This document shows positions 34,877 to 44,209 of a DNA stretch of 48,230 nt, piece by piece (position 1 is the first letter of the stretch; the number at the start of each line of letters is the position of its first letter). Below the pieces are notes generated by a model that worked only from the letters and a program-made list of their open reading frames with translations, made no database searches and was not told the origin of the DNA. The DNA is from Azoarcus sp. (GTDB lineage Bacteria; Pseudomonadota; Gammaproteobacteria; Burkholderiales; Rhodocyclaceae): contig JAUSOD010000071.1 of NCBI GenBank assembly GCA_030656215.1, positions 1 to 48,230 on the forward strand, in the 5' to 3' direction. The translations under genes were made by a program, and so were the position numbers.

Positions 34877-35803
34877 TCAGCGCCCGGCGCGCTGGTTCGA
34901 GCTGTGCCGCACCATGTCGACGGTGTAGAGGGCGAGCGCGCCCCAGATCAGCACAAAGCCGATCAGTTGATGGTGGTCGAAGGGCTCGCCGAACAAAAAC
35001 ACGGCAAGCAGGAAGTTCAGGCTCGGGGCGAGATACTGCAGGAAGCCCAGCGTCGCCAATGGCAGGCGGCGCGCGCCGACCGTGAACAACATCAGCGGAA
35101 CCGCGGTGAGCACGCCGGCGAGTGGCAGCAGCAGGTCGACCCGTAAGGAACTGCCGAAAGCGAGCTCGCCCCGACTCGCGACCCACAGCAACCAGCCCAG
35201 CGCGAGCGGTGCGGTGACCAGGGTCTCGATGAACAGGCCGCCCACCGCATCGACCGGCGCGCGTTTGCGCAGCAGACCATAGAGGCCGAAGGTCGCCGCG
35301 AGGAAAAGTGCGATCCACGGCAGCGCGCCGAGCTGCCAGATGCGCCAGCCGACCCCGGCCACCGCAATGGTGAGCGCCAGTTGCTGCAACGGGCGCAGGC
35401 GCTCGCCGAGAAACAGGCGGCCGAGCAGGACGCTGACCAGGGGGGTGATGAAGTAACCGAGGCTGGCCTCGATCAAGCGTCCGGCGTCGATCGACCACAC
35501 GAACACCAGCCAGTTGCTACCGATCAGCAGCGCCGTGAGCGCAAGCACGCCGGCCAGGCGGGGCTGGCGCAATACCGCCGTGACGGCGGAGAACCGACCG
35601 GTGCCGGGCACGAAGGCGATCAGTGCGGCGAGAAACACCAGCGACCACAGGACGCGGTGGGCAACGACTTCGAACGGGGGGACGTCGCCGACCGCGCGAA
35701 AATACAGCGGAGCGAGTCCCCAGATCGAGAATGCGGCCAGCGCAGAGAGGGTGCCGCGCCGGATCTCGCTGGACGCGGATCGGGTCGGTGTGTTGTGCGA
35801 CAT
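34877..35803 (-). CDS. rarD: RarD-type EamA permease
   Basis: 308 residues from the ATG at 35803. A drug/metabolite transporter superfamily protein with ten predicted membrane helices in two EamA halves. Seen: RRGTLSALAAFSIWGLAPLYFR, EVVAHRVLWSLVFLAALI, NWLVFVWSIDAGRLIEASLGYFITPL, FLGERLRPLQQLA and LQYLAPSLNFLLAVFLFGEPF, the RarD pattern. The substrate is unknown; some relatives are linked to chloramphenicol resistance by name only. It follows the methyltransferase by 14 bases. Confidence 0.92.
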   Translation of the reverse strand: MSHNTPTRSASSEIRRGTLSALAAFSIWGLAPLYFRAVGDVPPFEVVAHRVLWSLVFLAALIAFVPGTGRFSAVTAVLRQPRLAGVLALTALLIGSNWLVFVWSIDAGRLIEASLGYFITPLVSVLLGRLFLGERLRPLQQLALTIAVAGVGWRIWQLGALPWIALFLAATFGLYGLLRKRAPVDAVGGLFIETLVTAPLALGWLLWVASRGELAFGSSLRVDLLLPLAGVLTAVPLMLFTVGARRLPLATLGFLQYLAPSLNFLLAVFLFGEPFDHHQLIGFVLIWGALALYTVDMVRHSSNQRAGR

Positions 35804-35817
35804 CGGCAGGTGGGTTT

Positions 35818-36726
35818 TCAGCCGCTGCGCACTGCGCTGGCCACGAGTGCGCGGGCTGGGACGCAGAAACCGGGTTTGCCGTCGCTGCGGGGATGCGCTT
35901 CCAGATCGGCGCTGACCGCAGCCTGGAGTGCCTGTCGAGTGGGTTCGGGCAGGCGTGAGAGTGCCTCTGCGGCGCCGCCAGCCAGGTCGAGGAAGGCTTG
36001 CCAGTAGTCCTCGGCGCTGTCGAAGCAGCAGCTGAAATCGCATGGCGTGATGCGGACCTGGCCGAAACCGGCGTCGACCAGCATGGCTTCGAGCACGCCG
36101 GCGTCGCCGTAGCGGAATACCGAGGGGCGCTGGACTTTGGGCGGCGGCAGCAGGCGGGCGATGCAGTCCTGGGCGCGGGAAATCAGCGGTACGGTGTCGC
36201 GCGCCCCCCATACCGACAGCGCAACTTGCCCGCCGGGTACCAGCACGCGATGGATTTCGGCCAGTGCGCGATCGGGGTGCGGAAACATGAACAGTGCGAG
36301 GCCGGCCAGCACCCGGTCGATGCTCGCGTCTGGCAGGCACAGGTGCTCGGCATCGGCGGCGGCAAACAGCAGGTCCACGCCTTTGTCGGCGACACCTTGG
36401 TCGCCAACTCCTTTGTCTTCGAGGTCTCTGACTTCAATGCCGCTGCCTTCGATGCGCCGTGCGCCCTCGGCCAGCATGCCTTCGGCAATGTCGGTGGCCA
36501 GCACCAGGCCGTTCGGGCTGACCCGGCCGGCGGCTTCCAGGGCAAGCAGGCCGGGGCCGCTGGCGAGGTCGAGCACGCGCTGGCCGGGCGCGAGTGCTGC
36601 GGCATCGATCAGCGCGGTGGCAAGCTCGGCGCGCAGGTGGGCGCCGTCGGCATAGCGCCCGGCGATGCGATTGAATCCGGCACGCTCCATGGCCTTGAAG
36701 CGGCGCGCATCGAAACCGCTGCTCAT
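35818..36726 (-). CDS. Class I SAM-dependent methyltransferase
   Basis: 302 residues. A UbiE/COQ5-like methyltransferase fold: motif I VLDLASGPGLLALEAA (51-66), acidic motif LATDIAEGML, motif LLFAAADAEHLCLPD, and EIHRVLVPGGQVALSVWG. The substrate cannot be told. Odd: residues 104-118 are three tandem copies of a five-residue unit (DKGVG, DQGVA, DKGVD) coded by a 15-base repeat, in the loop between acidic motif and motif III. The start overlaps the yqiA stop by 4 bases. Confidence 0.88.
   Translation of the reverse strand: MSSGFDARRFKAMERAGFNRIAGRYADGAHLRAELATALIDAAALAPGQRVLDLASGPGLLALEAAGRVSPNGLVLATDIAEGMLAEGARRIEGSGIEVRDLEDKGVGDQGVADKGVDLLFAAADAEHLCLPDASIDRVLAGLALFMFPHPDRALAEIHRVLVPGGQVALSVWGARDTVPLISRAQDCIARLLPPPKVQRPSVFRYGDAGVLEAMLVDAGFGQVRITPCDFSCCFDSAEDYWQAFLDLAGGAAEALSRLPEPTRQALQAAVSADLEAHPRSDGKPGFCVPARALVASAVRSG
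36373..36417 (-). repeat. Three tandem 15-base repeats inside a gene
   Basis: On the coding strand the units are GACAAAGGAGTTGGC, GACCAAGGTGTCGCC and GACAAAGGCGTGGAC. The pattern is in frame and inserts about 15 residues into the methyltransferase. Most differences are synonymous third positions, so it is not a recent expansion. Confidence 0.85.
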
Positions 36727-37298
36727 GTCAGCCCCGCGAACCGGAGCACGTCGTCGAGATAGTCGGTCCAGCGCGAAAACCCGTGGTCGCCGCCGGGCAG
36801 TATGGTCTGGCGTGCACCGGCATATTTGGCGACTGCATGGCGGTAGTCGAGTACCTCGTCACCGGTTTCGGCCAGCAGCCAGTAGCGCTCCGGGCGGGTG
36901 ATCACGGGGACGTCGATCGCGCGCAGCTCGGCAATGTGTGTTGGGGTGAAGTCGAAGGTCTCGCCGGTGTACAGATTGGTCTGCTGGCCAATGTAGGCTT
37001 CGAGCGACAGCGGCGCGACGACGGCGGGATTGACCAGCACCGCGCGCAGACCGTGGCGCTCGGCGAGCCAGGTGGCGTAATAGCCGCCGAGCGAGCTGCC
37101 GACCACGGTGGGCGCGTGCCCGGCGGCACGGGCGACGTCGATCTGGCGCTCGATCAGCGCGATCGCGGCACGAGGCGACACCGGCAGTTGTTCGCACCAC
37201 AGCGCATCGCCCAAGCCGCGTGCGCTCATGTGGGTCTTGAGCGCCTGCGCCTTGATCGATGCGGGCGCGGAGCGGAAACCGTGCAGATAGATGATCAT
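36723..37298 (-). CDS. yqiA: YqiA-type esterase
   Basis: 191 residues. An alpha/beta hydrolase of the YqiA/YcfP group. Seen: MIIYLHGFRSAPASIKAQ, the nucleophile elbow GSSLGG (Ser69), LVNPAVVAPLSLEAYIGQQTN, the acid in ETGDEVLDY and the His in LPGGDHGFSRW. The natural substrate is unknown; E. coli YqiA has thioesterase activity. It is the first gene of yqiA-methyltransferase-rarD and overlaps the next gene by 4 bases. Confidence 0.93.
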   Translation of the reverse strand: MIIYLHGFRSAPASIKAQALKTHMSARGLGDALWCEQLPVSPRAAIALIERQIDVARAAGHAPTVVGSSLGGYYATWLAERHGLRAVLVNPAVVAPLSLEAYIGQQTNLYTGETFDFTPTHIAELRAIDVPVITRPERYWLLAETGDEVLDYRHAVAKYAGARQTILPGGDHGFSRWTDYLDDVLRFAGLT

Positions 37299-37357
37299 CG
37301 TGGCCGGAGGCTGTGAATGGCCGCCCAGTTTAGCCCGCCGGCGTCAGACGGCGAAGC

Positions 37358-38182
37358 TCAGGATTCGCTCCAGGCAACGAGGTCGAGCTGCCAGGTCGCG
37401 AGCACGATGATGCCGAACACGATGCGATACCAGGCGAACACGATGAAGGTGTGGTTGGAGATGAAACGGATGAAGCTCTTCACCGCCCACATCGCGGCAA
37501 TGAAGGAGGCAACAAAGCCGACTGCGAACACCGGCAGGTCTTCGAGCCGCAGCAGTGCCCAGTTCTTGTACAGGTCGTAGGCGGTGGCCGCGAACATGGT
37601 CGGGATCGCGAGGAAAAAGGAGAACTCGGCGGCGGTCTTGCGCGACAGGCCGAAGATCAGTCCGCCCATGATCGTGGCGCCCGAGCGCGAGGTGCCGGGG
37701 ATCATGGCCACAGCCTGGGCGAAACCGACCTTGAGCGCATCGCCCCAGCTCATGTCATCGACCGAGTTCACCCGCGGATGGTAGGCGCGCTTCTCGACAT
37801 AGAGAATGATCAGCCCGCCGACGATCAGCGCGGTGGCGACTGTGAGCGGGTTGAACAGCAGCGCCTTGATCGTGGAGTGGAACATCAGCCCGAGCACTGC
37901 CGCCGGCAGGAAGGCGACGAACAGCATGCCGACGAAGCGCTGTGCGACGGGGTCGCTCGGTACGCCGAGCGCGACCTTGATCAGGCGCTCGCGGTAATCC
38001 CAGCATACGGCGAGGATGGCCGCGAGCTGGATCACGATCTTGAACACCTTGCTGGTGTCGTCGTTGTAGCCGAGCAGGTCGCCAATGATGATCAGGTGGC
38101 CGGTCGAGGATACCGGCAGGAACTCGGTCAGGCCCTCGACGATGCCAAGAATGAGCGCGGTGAGAAGAAGCTGAATATCCAT
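37358..38182 (-). CDS. uppP: Undecaprenyl-diphosphatase UppP
   Basis: 274 residues. A membrane enzyme that recycles the lipid carrier for cell-wall synthesis and gives bacitracin resistance when abundant. Seen: [20 protein letters not shown] (Glu17, Glu20 and Ser-Ser-Thr-Gly-His), then [20 protein letters not shown] with the catalytic Arg, and about eight hydrophobic segments. It stands apart from its neighbours. Confidence 0.96.
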   Translation of the reverse strand: MDIQLLLTALILGIVEGLTEFLPVSSTGHLIIIGDLLGYNDDTSKVFKIVIQLAAILAVCWDYRERLIKVALGVPSDPVAQRFVGMLFVAFLPAAVLGLMFHSTIKALLFNPLTVATALIVGGLIILYVEKRAYHPRVNSVDDMSWGDALKVGFAQAVAMIPGTSRSGATIMGGLIFGLSRKTAAEFSFFLAIPTMFAATAYDLYKNWALLRLEDLPVFAVGFVASFIAAMWAVKSFIRFISNHTFIVFAWYRIVFGIIVLATWQLDLVAWSES

Positions 38183-38253
38183 ATGGATTGGGAGCAGGCC
38201 GACGGGATGAGGTGACCGATTATAGCGGCCTGTTGCTGCAGTGCGGCAAAACT

Positions 38254-38517
38254 TCAGGTAAGCGGATTTGAGGTGCTGCGCTCAAGACAGTCCAGCCATT
38301 GCATGGCGGTCTCGCGGCTGTCGCCGCACATCTCTTGCGAAGGCTGCAGGCTGCCGCACACGCGCGGCCGGCGCGGATCGCCGAACAGCAGGCAGCGATT
38401 GTTGCGGTCGAGCTGTATGCAGCGCACTCCGGCCGGCTTGCCGTCAGGCATCCCGGGGACGGGTGAGGAAATGGAGGGAGCGATGCAGCAGGCGGCGCAG
38501 CCGGGGCGGCAATCCAT
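38254..38517 (-). CDS. YkgJ-family cysteine-cluster protein
   Basis: 87 residues with nine Cys (3, 7, 10, 11, 33, 42, 54, 64, 77). [19 protein letters not shown] followed by [15 protein letters not shown] and PRVCGSLQP is the YkgJ pattern, which probably binds zinc or an iron-sulfur cluster. The function is unknown. It starts one base after the DUF2478 gene, so the two are co-translated; it ends the operon. Confidence 0.85.
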   Translation of the reverse strand: MDCRPGCAACCIAPSISSPVPGMPDGKPAGVRCIQLDRNNRCLLFGDPRRPRVCGSLQPSQEMCGDSRETAMQWLDCLERSTSNPLT

Positions 38518-38518
38518 G

Positions 38519-39037
38519 TCAGTTCGCCGGATTCAGCGTGTCCCACCAGTTGAGCACGGCCTCTAGGGTCGGCTCGAGCAGCACCCCGTCGTTGCCGGTG
38601 AATGCCTGCCACTCGGGCAGAAAGCGTTTGCCCACGGCGGTCAGCAGGGGAATGCCGGACATCACGGTGAGGCCCATTTCGTCGCGTAGCCCGGCGCCGT
38701 TGGCTTCCTGGGTGCTGAACTTGTTGATCATTACCAGTTGTGCGCCGTCCTCGACCGCGCTGCGGACCGCTACCGAGGCGTGTGCGAGAGCCGCGGGGTC
38801 GAGGCGGCAGGCTTCCGAGCCGCTGCCCAGTTCCTGTGACAGCGAGAAGCGCTCGCCACCGTGCAGGTCTTCCAGCTCCATCGCGCAGGGGTCGTCGACC
38901 GCGGTGGCGATATCGTGCTGGATCACGCCGCCGAGCTGAACGCCGCGTTCGGCGAGCGTTCGTGCCACCCGTACCAGCAAGGCTTCGATGTTGTCGGTGG
39001 GGGTGTAGAGAATGGCGGCGATCGGCAGGGAGGACAT
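38519..39037 (-). CDS. DUF2478-family protein
   Basis: 172 residues from the ATG at 39037. Seen: [23 protein letters not shown] at the start, LGGVIQHDI, and [20 protein letters not shown], the DUF2478 pattern, which resembles the core of nucleotide-binding THEP1-like proteins without an evident P-loop. Family members occur near molybdate genes in other bacteria, but none is seen here. The frame extends far upstream into the next gene, and that extension is rejected. Middle gene of a three-gene minus-strand operon. Confidence 0.8.
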   Translation of the reverse strand: MSSLPIAAILYTPTDNIEALLVRVARTLAERGVQLGGVIQHDIATAVDDPCAMELEDLHGGERFSLSQELGSGSEACRLDPAALAHASVAVRSAVEDGAQLVMINKFSTQEANGAGLRDEMGLTVMSGIPLLTAVGKRFLPEWQAFTGNDGVLLEPTLEAVLNWWDTLNPAN

Positions 39038-39074
39038 GATGGTGACACCGGGTGCGGGCAGAGTGCCGATTGTC

Positions 39075-39812
39075 TCACCCGGCGGCGGGGTCGCCCAGCC
39101 CTGTGGCGGGATGATGGATGCCCCACTCCACGACCTGCCATTGGTGCGGCGCGAGTTGCCATAGCGCGAGCGCGTCCTGGCGTCCGACCAGGCCGAAGTT
39201 GTCATGGTCGCAAACCTCGGTCGGCCAGTGCCACAGGCGGCCTGCCAGTGTGGCGATGTCGGGCGCCGGCAGCAGTGGCGTGGCGGCATCGACACGCGGT
39301 GCCGTGCTCGCCGACAGCACATCGTGCCAACTGGCCCAGTGGTGGCCGCGCAGGGCGTCGCGCAGATGGGCAGCCCAGTCGGGCCGGGCGGTGAGCGGCG
39401 GAGCTTGTCCGAGGATGTTGGCAAACAGCAGGCTGGCGTCGGGGTACTGGCGCGCGAGCCAGCGCGGCCCGTCGCGATCTGACAGGCAGTCCAGGGTGCC
39501 CGCTTCAAGCCGGAGCGGGCGCAGGCGTCGGCGCAGGATCAGGCGTGCGAGCGGATCGGGCTCGAGCACCGTGATCTGCCCGAATCTCGCGAGAAAAGGG
39601 GTGGGCAAGGCGTAGCCTGCCGAGGGGCCGACGATGACCAGATGTTTGGTGGGCGGCTGCCACGCGTGCAGCCAGCCGGCGACCGTACTGATGAAAGGCG
39701 CCCAGAAGTGGTGCCGGTAGCGCAGTGCGCGCCAGTGATAGCCCAGCCCGCCCGAGGGGTCGAGCAGGTGCATGCGTAGCTGTGGCGGGTGGCGCTCGTA
39801 TGCGATGGACAT
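39075..39812 (-). CDS. Methyltransferase-like protein of unknown function
   Basis: 245 residues from the ATG at 39812. A Rossmann-like segment is visible: HLVIVGPSAGYALP (58-70) in the place of motif I and VLEPDPLAR (82-90) as the acidic motif. Later parts (LFANILGQ, HHWASWHDVLSAS) match no family known to me. It is rich in Arg, His and Trp. SAM binding is likely but unproven, and the substrate is unknown. It is the first gene of the operon with DUF2478 and YkgJ, divergent from hrpA. Confidence 0.65.
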   Translation of the reverse strand: MSIAYERHPPQLRMHLLDPSGGLGYHWRALRYRHHFWAPFISTVAGWLHAWQPPTKHLVIVGPSAGYALPTPFLARFGQITVLEPDPLARLILRRRLRPLRLEAGTLDCLSDRDGPRWLARQYPDASLLFANILGQAPPLTARPDWAAHLRDALRGHHWASWHDVLSASTAPRVDAATPLLPAPDIATLAGRLWHWPTEVCDHDNFGLVGRQDALALWQLAPHQWQVVEWGIHHPATGLGDPAAG

Positions 39813-39918
39813 GGGAGGACGCGTGATGGAATGAGCGGATAAGGGGGCGATGGCCCACAATCGACCGAGTATAGCGAGACGCTCTGCGTCCGATGCTGCC
39901 AGTCGGGCGCAGTGCTGG

Positions 39919-39924
39919 GATAAT
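39919..39924 (+). promoter_or_regulatory. Possible -10 element for hrpA
   Basis: GATAAT in the context TGCTGGGATAATGCC, 112 bases before the hrpA start, in the divergent gap. No clear -35 is seen; an extended -10 type is possible. Confidence 0.35.
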
Positions 39925-40035
39925 GCCGCTCAATCCGTTGTCGCCGGTTTCGTCCGGCGGTCCTCCGAACGGAGCCGGCCTGCGAGTCCGCCAAGGATTT
40001 GATCAGGCGGCGCCGTTGCCGCAACAAGAGCAGAA

Positions 40036-43000
40036 ATGAACGAACACCCCATCCGGCCCGCCCCCAGCTCGGGCATGCCCGTTTTCGATGACTGCATGAG
40101 TGTCGACCGGCCGCGCCTGCGCCGCATGGCCGGCGAGTTGCGGCGTACCCGGGACGAGCGCAGGGCCAGGCTGCAGGCAGAGCTGGACGCCTTGCTGGTG
40201 CGCTCGCGTGCGGCGCTGGCGCTGCGTATGGGCAGCCTGCCGCAGCCCGATTTTCCGCCCGAGTTGCCGGTGTCGGCGCGGCGCGAAGAGATCGCCGCCG
40301 CGCTGGTGGCACATCAGGTGATCATCGTCTGTGGCGAGACCGGTTCGGGCAAGACCACCCAGCTGCCCAAGATCTGCATCGGTCTCGGGCGCGGCGCGGC
40401 CGGGCTGATCGGTCATACCCAGCCGCGGCGGCTCGCCGCGCGTGCCACCGCAACCCGGATTGCGCAGGAGCTCAACAGCCCGCTCGGCCAGGCCGTCGGC
40501 TACAAGATCCGGTTCACCGACAAGCTCAGCGCGTCCAGTCACATCAAACTGATGACCGACGGCATCCTGCTCGCCGAGACCCAGACCGATCCGCTGCTTT
40601 CCGCCTACGACACGATCATCATCGACGAGGCGCACGAGCGCAGCCTGAACATCGACTTCCTGCTCGGCTATCTGCGCACCCTGCTGCCGCGGCGGCCCGA
40701 CCTGAAGGTGATCGTGACCTCGGCCACGCTCGACGCGGAGCGCTTTGCCCGGCATTTCGCCGACGCGGCGGGCAGGCCGGCACCGGTGATCGAGGTGTCG
40801 GGCCGGCTGTATCCGATCGAGATGCGTTACCGCCCGGTGGAAGAAGACGATGCGCCGGTGTCGCGCGCTGGTGAGCGTCAGCCGCCGCGCAAGGACAAGG
40901 GGCGCGACCTGCTGGAGGCGATTGTCGATGCGATCGACGAGGCGCAGCGCAGCGGGCCGGGCGACGTGTTGGTGTTTCTGCCCGGCGAGCGTGAGATCCG
41001 CGAGGCGGCCGAGGCCTTGCGCAAGGCGCATCACCTGCCGGGCACCGAGATCCTGCCGCTGTTCGCGCGCCAGTCGGCGCAGGACCAGGCGCGGGTGTTC
41101 TCGCCCTCGAGCGGACGCCGGGTGGTGTTGTCGACCAACGTCGCCGAAACCTCGCTCACCGTGCCGGGCATCCGTTATGTGGTCGACACCGGGCTTGCAC
41201 GGCTCAAACGCTACTCGCCACGGACCAAGGTCGAGCAACTGCAGATCGAGAAGATCGCCCAGTCGTCGGCGCAGCAGCGCGCCGGGCGTTGCGGCCGGGT
41301 GATGGACGGGGTGTGTTTCCGGCTCTACGACGAGGAGGACTTCAGCGCCCGGCCGGTCCATACCGACCCGGAAATCCTGCGTTCCTCGCTGGCCGGCGTG
41401 ATCCTGCGGATGAAATCGCTGAAGTTGGGCGCGGTGGAGGACTTTCCGTTCATCGACGCGCCCGGCTCGCGCCTGATCGGTGACGGCTATGCGCTGCTGG
41501 CCGAGCTTGGCGCGGTCACCGACGATGACGAGCGCAAGCTGACGCCGACTGGCCACGAGCTGGCCAAACTGCCGCTCGATCCGCGGATCGGACGCATGAT
41601 CCTCGCCGCACGCGAGCGCGGCAGCCTGGCCGAGGTGCTGGTGATCGCCGCCGCGCTGTCGGTGCAGGATCCGCGCGATCGGCCGCCGGAAAGTGCCGGC
41701 ACTGCCGACCAGGCGCATGCGAAGTTCCGTGGCGGCGAGCAGGATCAGCGCTCCGAGTTCCTCTGGTATCTGCATCTGTGGAAGGCCTGGGACGAATTGC
41801 AGCGGCACGAATCGGCCAGCAAGCAGAAGGCCTGGTGCAAGAAGCACTTCCTGTCCTATATGCGGATGCGTGAGTGGCGCGACGTGTTTACCCAGTTGCA
41901 CGCGCTGTGTGCCGAGCATGGATGGAAGGAAAACCAGCTGCCGGCCAACTACGAATCGATCCACAAGGCGCTGCTCGCTGGCCTGCTCGGCAGCATCGGG
42001 TGCAAGGTCGAGGATGCGTCCGGGCCACAGGCAGGCAGCTATCTCGGCGCTCGCGGGATCAAGTTCTGGCCGCATCCGGGCTCGGCGCTGGCGAAGAAGG
42101 CGGGCAAGTGGATCATGTGCGCCGAACAGGTCGAAACCTCGCGCCTGTTCGGGCGCTGCATTGCCCGCATCGAGCCGGAGTGGGTGGAGGAGGTCGGTGC
42201 GCATCTCGTGCGCCGTCAGGTGTTCGAGCCGCACTGGTCGAAGGCCTCGGGCGCGGTCCGGGCGTGGGAGCGCGGCACGGTGTACGGCCTGGTGCTGTAT
42301 CCCCGGCGTGGCGTGGGCTATCGCGACACCGATCCGCAATTGTGTCGCGAACTGTTCATCCGCGAAGGGCTGGTTGCCGGCGAGATCAGCGAGGTGGCCA
42401 CGCGCGGCATGCCCTTCCTGACCCACAATCGACGCCTGGTGGCCGAGATTGAACGGCTGGAACACAAGTCGCGGCGCCCGGACGTGCTGGTCGACGAAAC
42501 ACTGATCGAGGCGTTCTACGACAGCCGGATTCCGCCCGACGTGCTCGATCTGGCCGGCCTGGATGCGTGGCGCAAGCTGGCGGAGAAAACCGAACCCAAG
42601 CTGCTGCACCTGTCGCGCGACCAGTTGATGCGGCACGAGGCCGAGGGCATCACCACCGAGCGCTTCCCGGCCAAGTTCAGCGTACTCGGGCAGCAGCTGG
42701 CACTGAGCTACCTGCACCAGCCCGGCGAGGCCGACGATGGCGTGACCCTGACCGTGCCCTTGGCGATGCTCAACCAGATTCCGGTCAATCGCTGCGAATG
42801 GCTGGTGCCGGGCCTGCTTGAAGAGAAGCTGGCGGCGCTCCTCAAGGCCGTGCCGCCCAGGCATCGCCACCGTTTGCAACCGGTGGCGGAAAGTGCCGCG
42901 GCCTTCATGGTGGCCTTTGAAGCAGGCGAGTTCGATACCGACGAACCGCTGCTCAGGGCACTGCAGCGCTTTGTCGAGGAGCGGGTCCAGCTGAAGCTGC

Positions 43001-44184
43001 CACTCGAGAGTTTTCGTCCCGAGAATTTGAAGCCGCACTGTTTCATGAACTTTCGGGTGGTCGACGAGCATGGCCGGGTGATGGGACAGTCGCGCAATCT
43101 CGCCGAACTGCGCACCCGCTTTCGCGACCAGGTTGCGGAGCGTTTCAGCTCGGCGAAGATTGGAGCGCTTGCGGGGGCGCTGGATGCCGCAGGCGTGGCG
43201 GCGTCGCCCTCGACCGGCGGCAGCAAGGCGGGCGCCACCAAGCGACACAAGGACCCGGCTGCGGTCTCCGGGGCGGCGCGCAGAGATGAGGCGGCGACCG
43301 GGGAAGGGTCAGGGGGGACTGCGGCGTCGACGTTGTCCGGGCTGACCGGATGGAGCTTCGGTGCGCTACCGGAGTTGCTCGAAATCCGTGTCGCCGGGCG
43401 TGACGTGATCGGCTTTCCTGCGCTGCATGACGATGGCGACAGCGTTTCGCTACGCCCGTATGACACCCCGGAAGAGGCTGCGCGGGTGCATCGCAGAGGG
43501 CTGGCGCGGCTGTTCGCACTGACGCTGAAGGATCAGGTGCGGGCCATCGAGCGTCTGCCGGGCTTGCGCGAACTGGCGCTGCAGTATCTGGGCTTTGGCA
43601 CCGAAGCCGAGCTGAAGGCGCGGTTGGTCGAGGCTACCTTGATCCGCTGCTGCCTGCTCGATCCGCTGCCGACCGACAAGGACGCGTTCGACCTGCGCTG
43701 CGCCGAGGCCAAGACAAGGGTCACGCTGGTCGCACAGGAGTTCATGCGGCTGGCTGCTCAGTTGCTCACCGAATACGCGGTGCTGCACAAGCGGCTGGTC
43801 GGGCTGAAGGCGTTTCCCGACGTGGTCGCCGATCTGCAGGGTCAGATTTCGGCGCTATTGCCCAAGGACTTCCTCGTGGCTTTCCCGTGGGAGCACTTGG
43901 CCCAGTTTCCGCGTTATCTGAAGGCTGCTTCGATTCGTCTCGACAAGCTTCGTAACAATCCGGTGCGCGATGCGCAGGCGATGAGCGAATGGAAGGCGCT
44001 TGCGCAGGTCTGGGAGCGCGAGTCCCTGTCGAAACGCCGTGCCGGGGTCGTGGACGCACAGCTGGAAGCATTCCGCTGGATGCTGGAAGAGTTGCGCGTG
44101 GGGCTGTTTGCGCAGGAACTCAAGACGCCGATGCCGGTGTCGGTAAAGCGCCTGCAGAAGATCTGGGAGAGTCGTCCGCGCTGA
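40036..44184 (+). CDS. hrpA: ATP-dependent RNA helicase HrpA
   Basis: 1382 residues; the E. coli protein is about 1300. A DEAH-box RNA helicase implicated in ribosome rescue at stalled or collided ribosomes. Seen: Walker A GETGSGKTT (100-108), DEAH (197-200), SAT in VIVTSATLDAERFA, motif VI QQRAGRCGR, the HA2 and OB-fold regions, and a long HrpA-specific C-terminal domain ending KRLQKIWESRPR. A low-complexity linker at about 1045-1090 (Gly, Ala, Thr) explains the extra length. A second start at 40096 (MSVDRPRLRR) is possible. Confidence 0.95.
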   Translation: MNEHPIRPAPSSGMPVFDDCMSVDRPRLRRMAGELRRTRDERRARLQAELDALLVRSRAALALRMGSLPQPDFPPELPVSARREEIAAALVAHQVIIVCGETGSGKTTQLPKICIGLGRGAAGLIGHTQPRRLAARATATRIAQELNSPLGQAVGYKIRFTDKLSASSHIKLMTDGILLAETQTDPLLSAYDTIIIDEAHERSLNIDFLLGYLRTLLPRRPDLKVIVTSATLDAERFARHFADAAGRPAPVIEVSGRLYPIEMRYRPVEEDDAPVSRAGERQPPRKDKGRDLLEAIVDAIDEAQRSGPGDVLVFLPGEREIREAAEALRKAHHLPGTEILPLFARQSAQDQARVFSPSSGRRVVLSTNVAETSLTVPGIRYVVDTGLARLKRYSPRTKVEQLQIEKIAQSSAQQRAGRCGRVMDGVCFRLYDEEDFSARPVHTDPEILRSSLAGVILRMKSLKLGAVEDFPFIDAPGSRLIGDGYALLAELGAVTDDDERKLTPTGHELAKLPLDPRIGRMILAARERGSLAEVLVIAAALSVQDPRDRPPESAGTADQAHAKFRGGEQDQRSEFLWYLHLWKAWDELQRHESASKQKAWCKKHFLSYMRMREWRDVFTQLHALCAEHGWKENQLPANYESIHKALLAGLLGSIGCKVEDASGPQAGSYLGARGIKFWPHPGSALAKKAGKWIMCAEQVETSRLFGRCIARIEPEWVEEVGAHLVRRQVFEPHWSKASGAVRAWERGTVYGLVLYPRRGVGYRDTDPQLCRELFIREGLVAGEISEVATRGMPFLTHNRRLVAEIERLEHKSRRPDVLVDETLIEAFYDSRIPPDVLDLAGLDAWRKLAEKTEPKLLHLSRDQLMRHEAEGITTERFPAKFSVLGQQLALSYLHQPGEADDGVTLTVPLAMLNQIPVNRCEWLVPGLLEEKLAALLKAVPPRHRHRLQPVAESAAAFMVAFEAGEFDTDEPLLRALQRFVEERVQLKLPLESFRPENLKPHCFMNFRVVDEHGRVMGQSRNLAELRTRFRDQVAERFSSAKIGALAGALDAAGVAASPSTGGSKAGATKRHKDPAAVSGAARRDEAATGEGSGGTAASTLSGLTGWSFGALPELLEIRVAGRDVIGFPALHDDGDSVSLRPYDTPEEAARVHRRGLARLFALTLKDQVRAIERLPGLRELALQYLGFGTEAELKARLVEATLIRCCLLDPLPTDKDAFDLRCAEAKTRVTLVAQEFMRLAAQLLTEYAVLHKRLVGLKAFPDVVADLQGQISALLPKDFLVAFPWEHLAQFPRYLKAASIRLDKLRNNPVRDAQAMSEWKALAQVWERESLSKRRAGVVDAQLEAFRWMLEELRVGLFAQELKTPMPVSVKRLQKIWESRPR

Positions 44185-44209
44185 TCGCTTGCGGCCGGGT
44201 TTCGCTGCT

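Noticed and set aside
40003-43248. Very long open frame (1081 residues) antisense to hrpA
   Set aside because: It is a by-product of GC-rich codon use on the opposite strand; hrpA has clear helicase motifs throughout, and the antisense product matches nothing.
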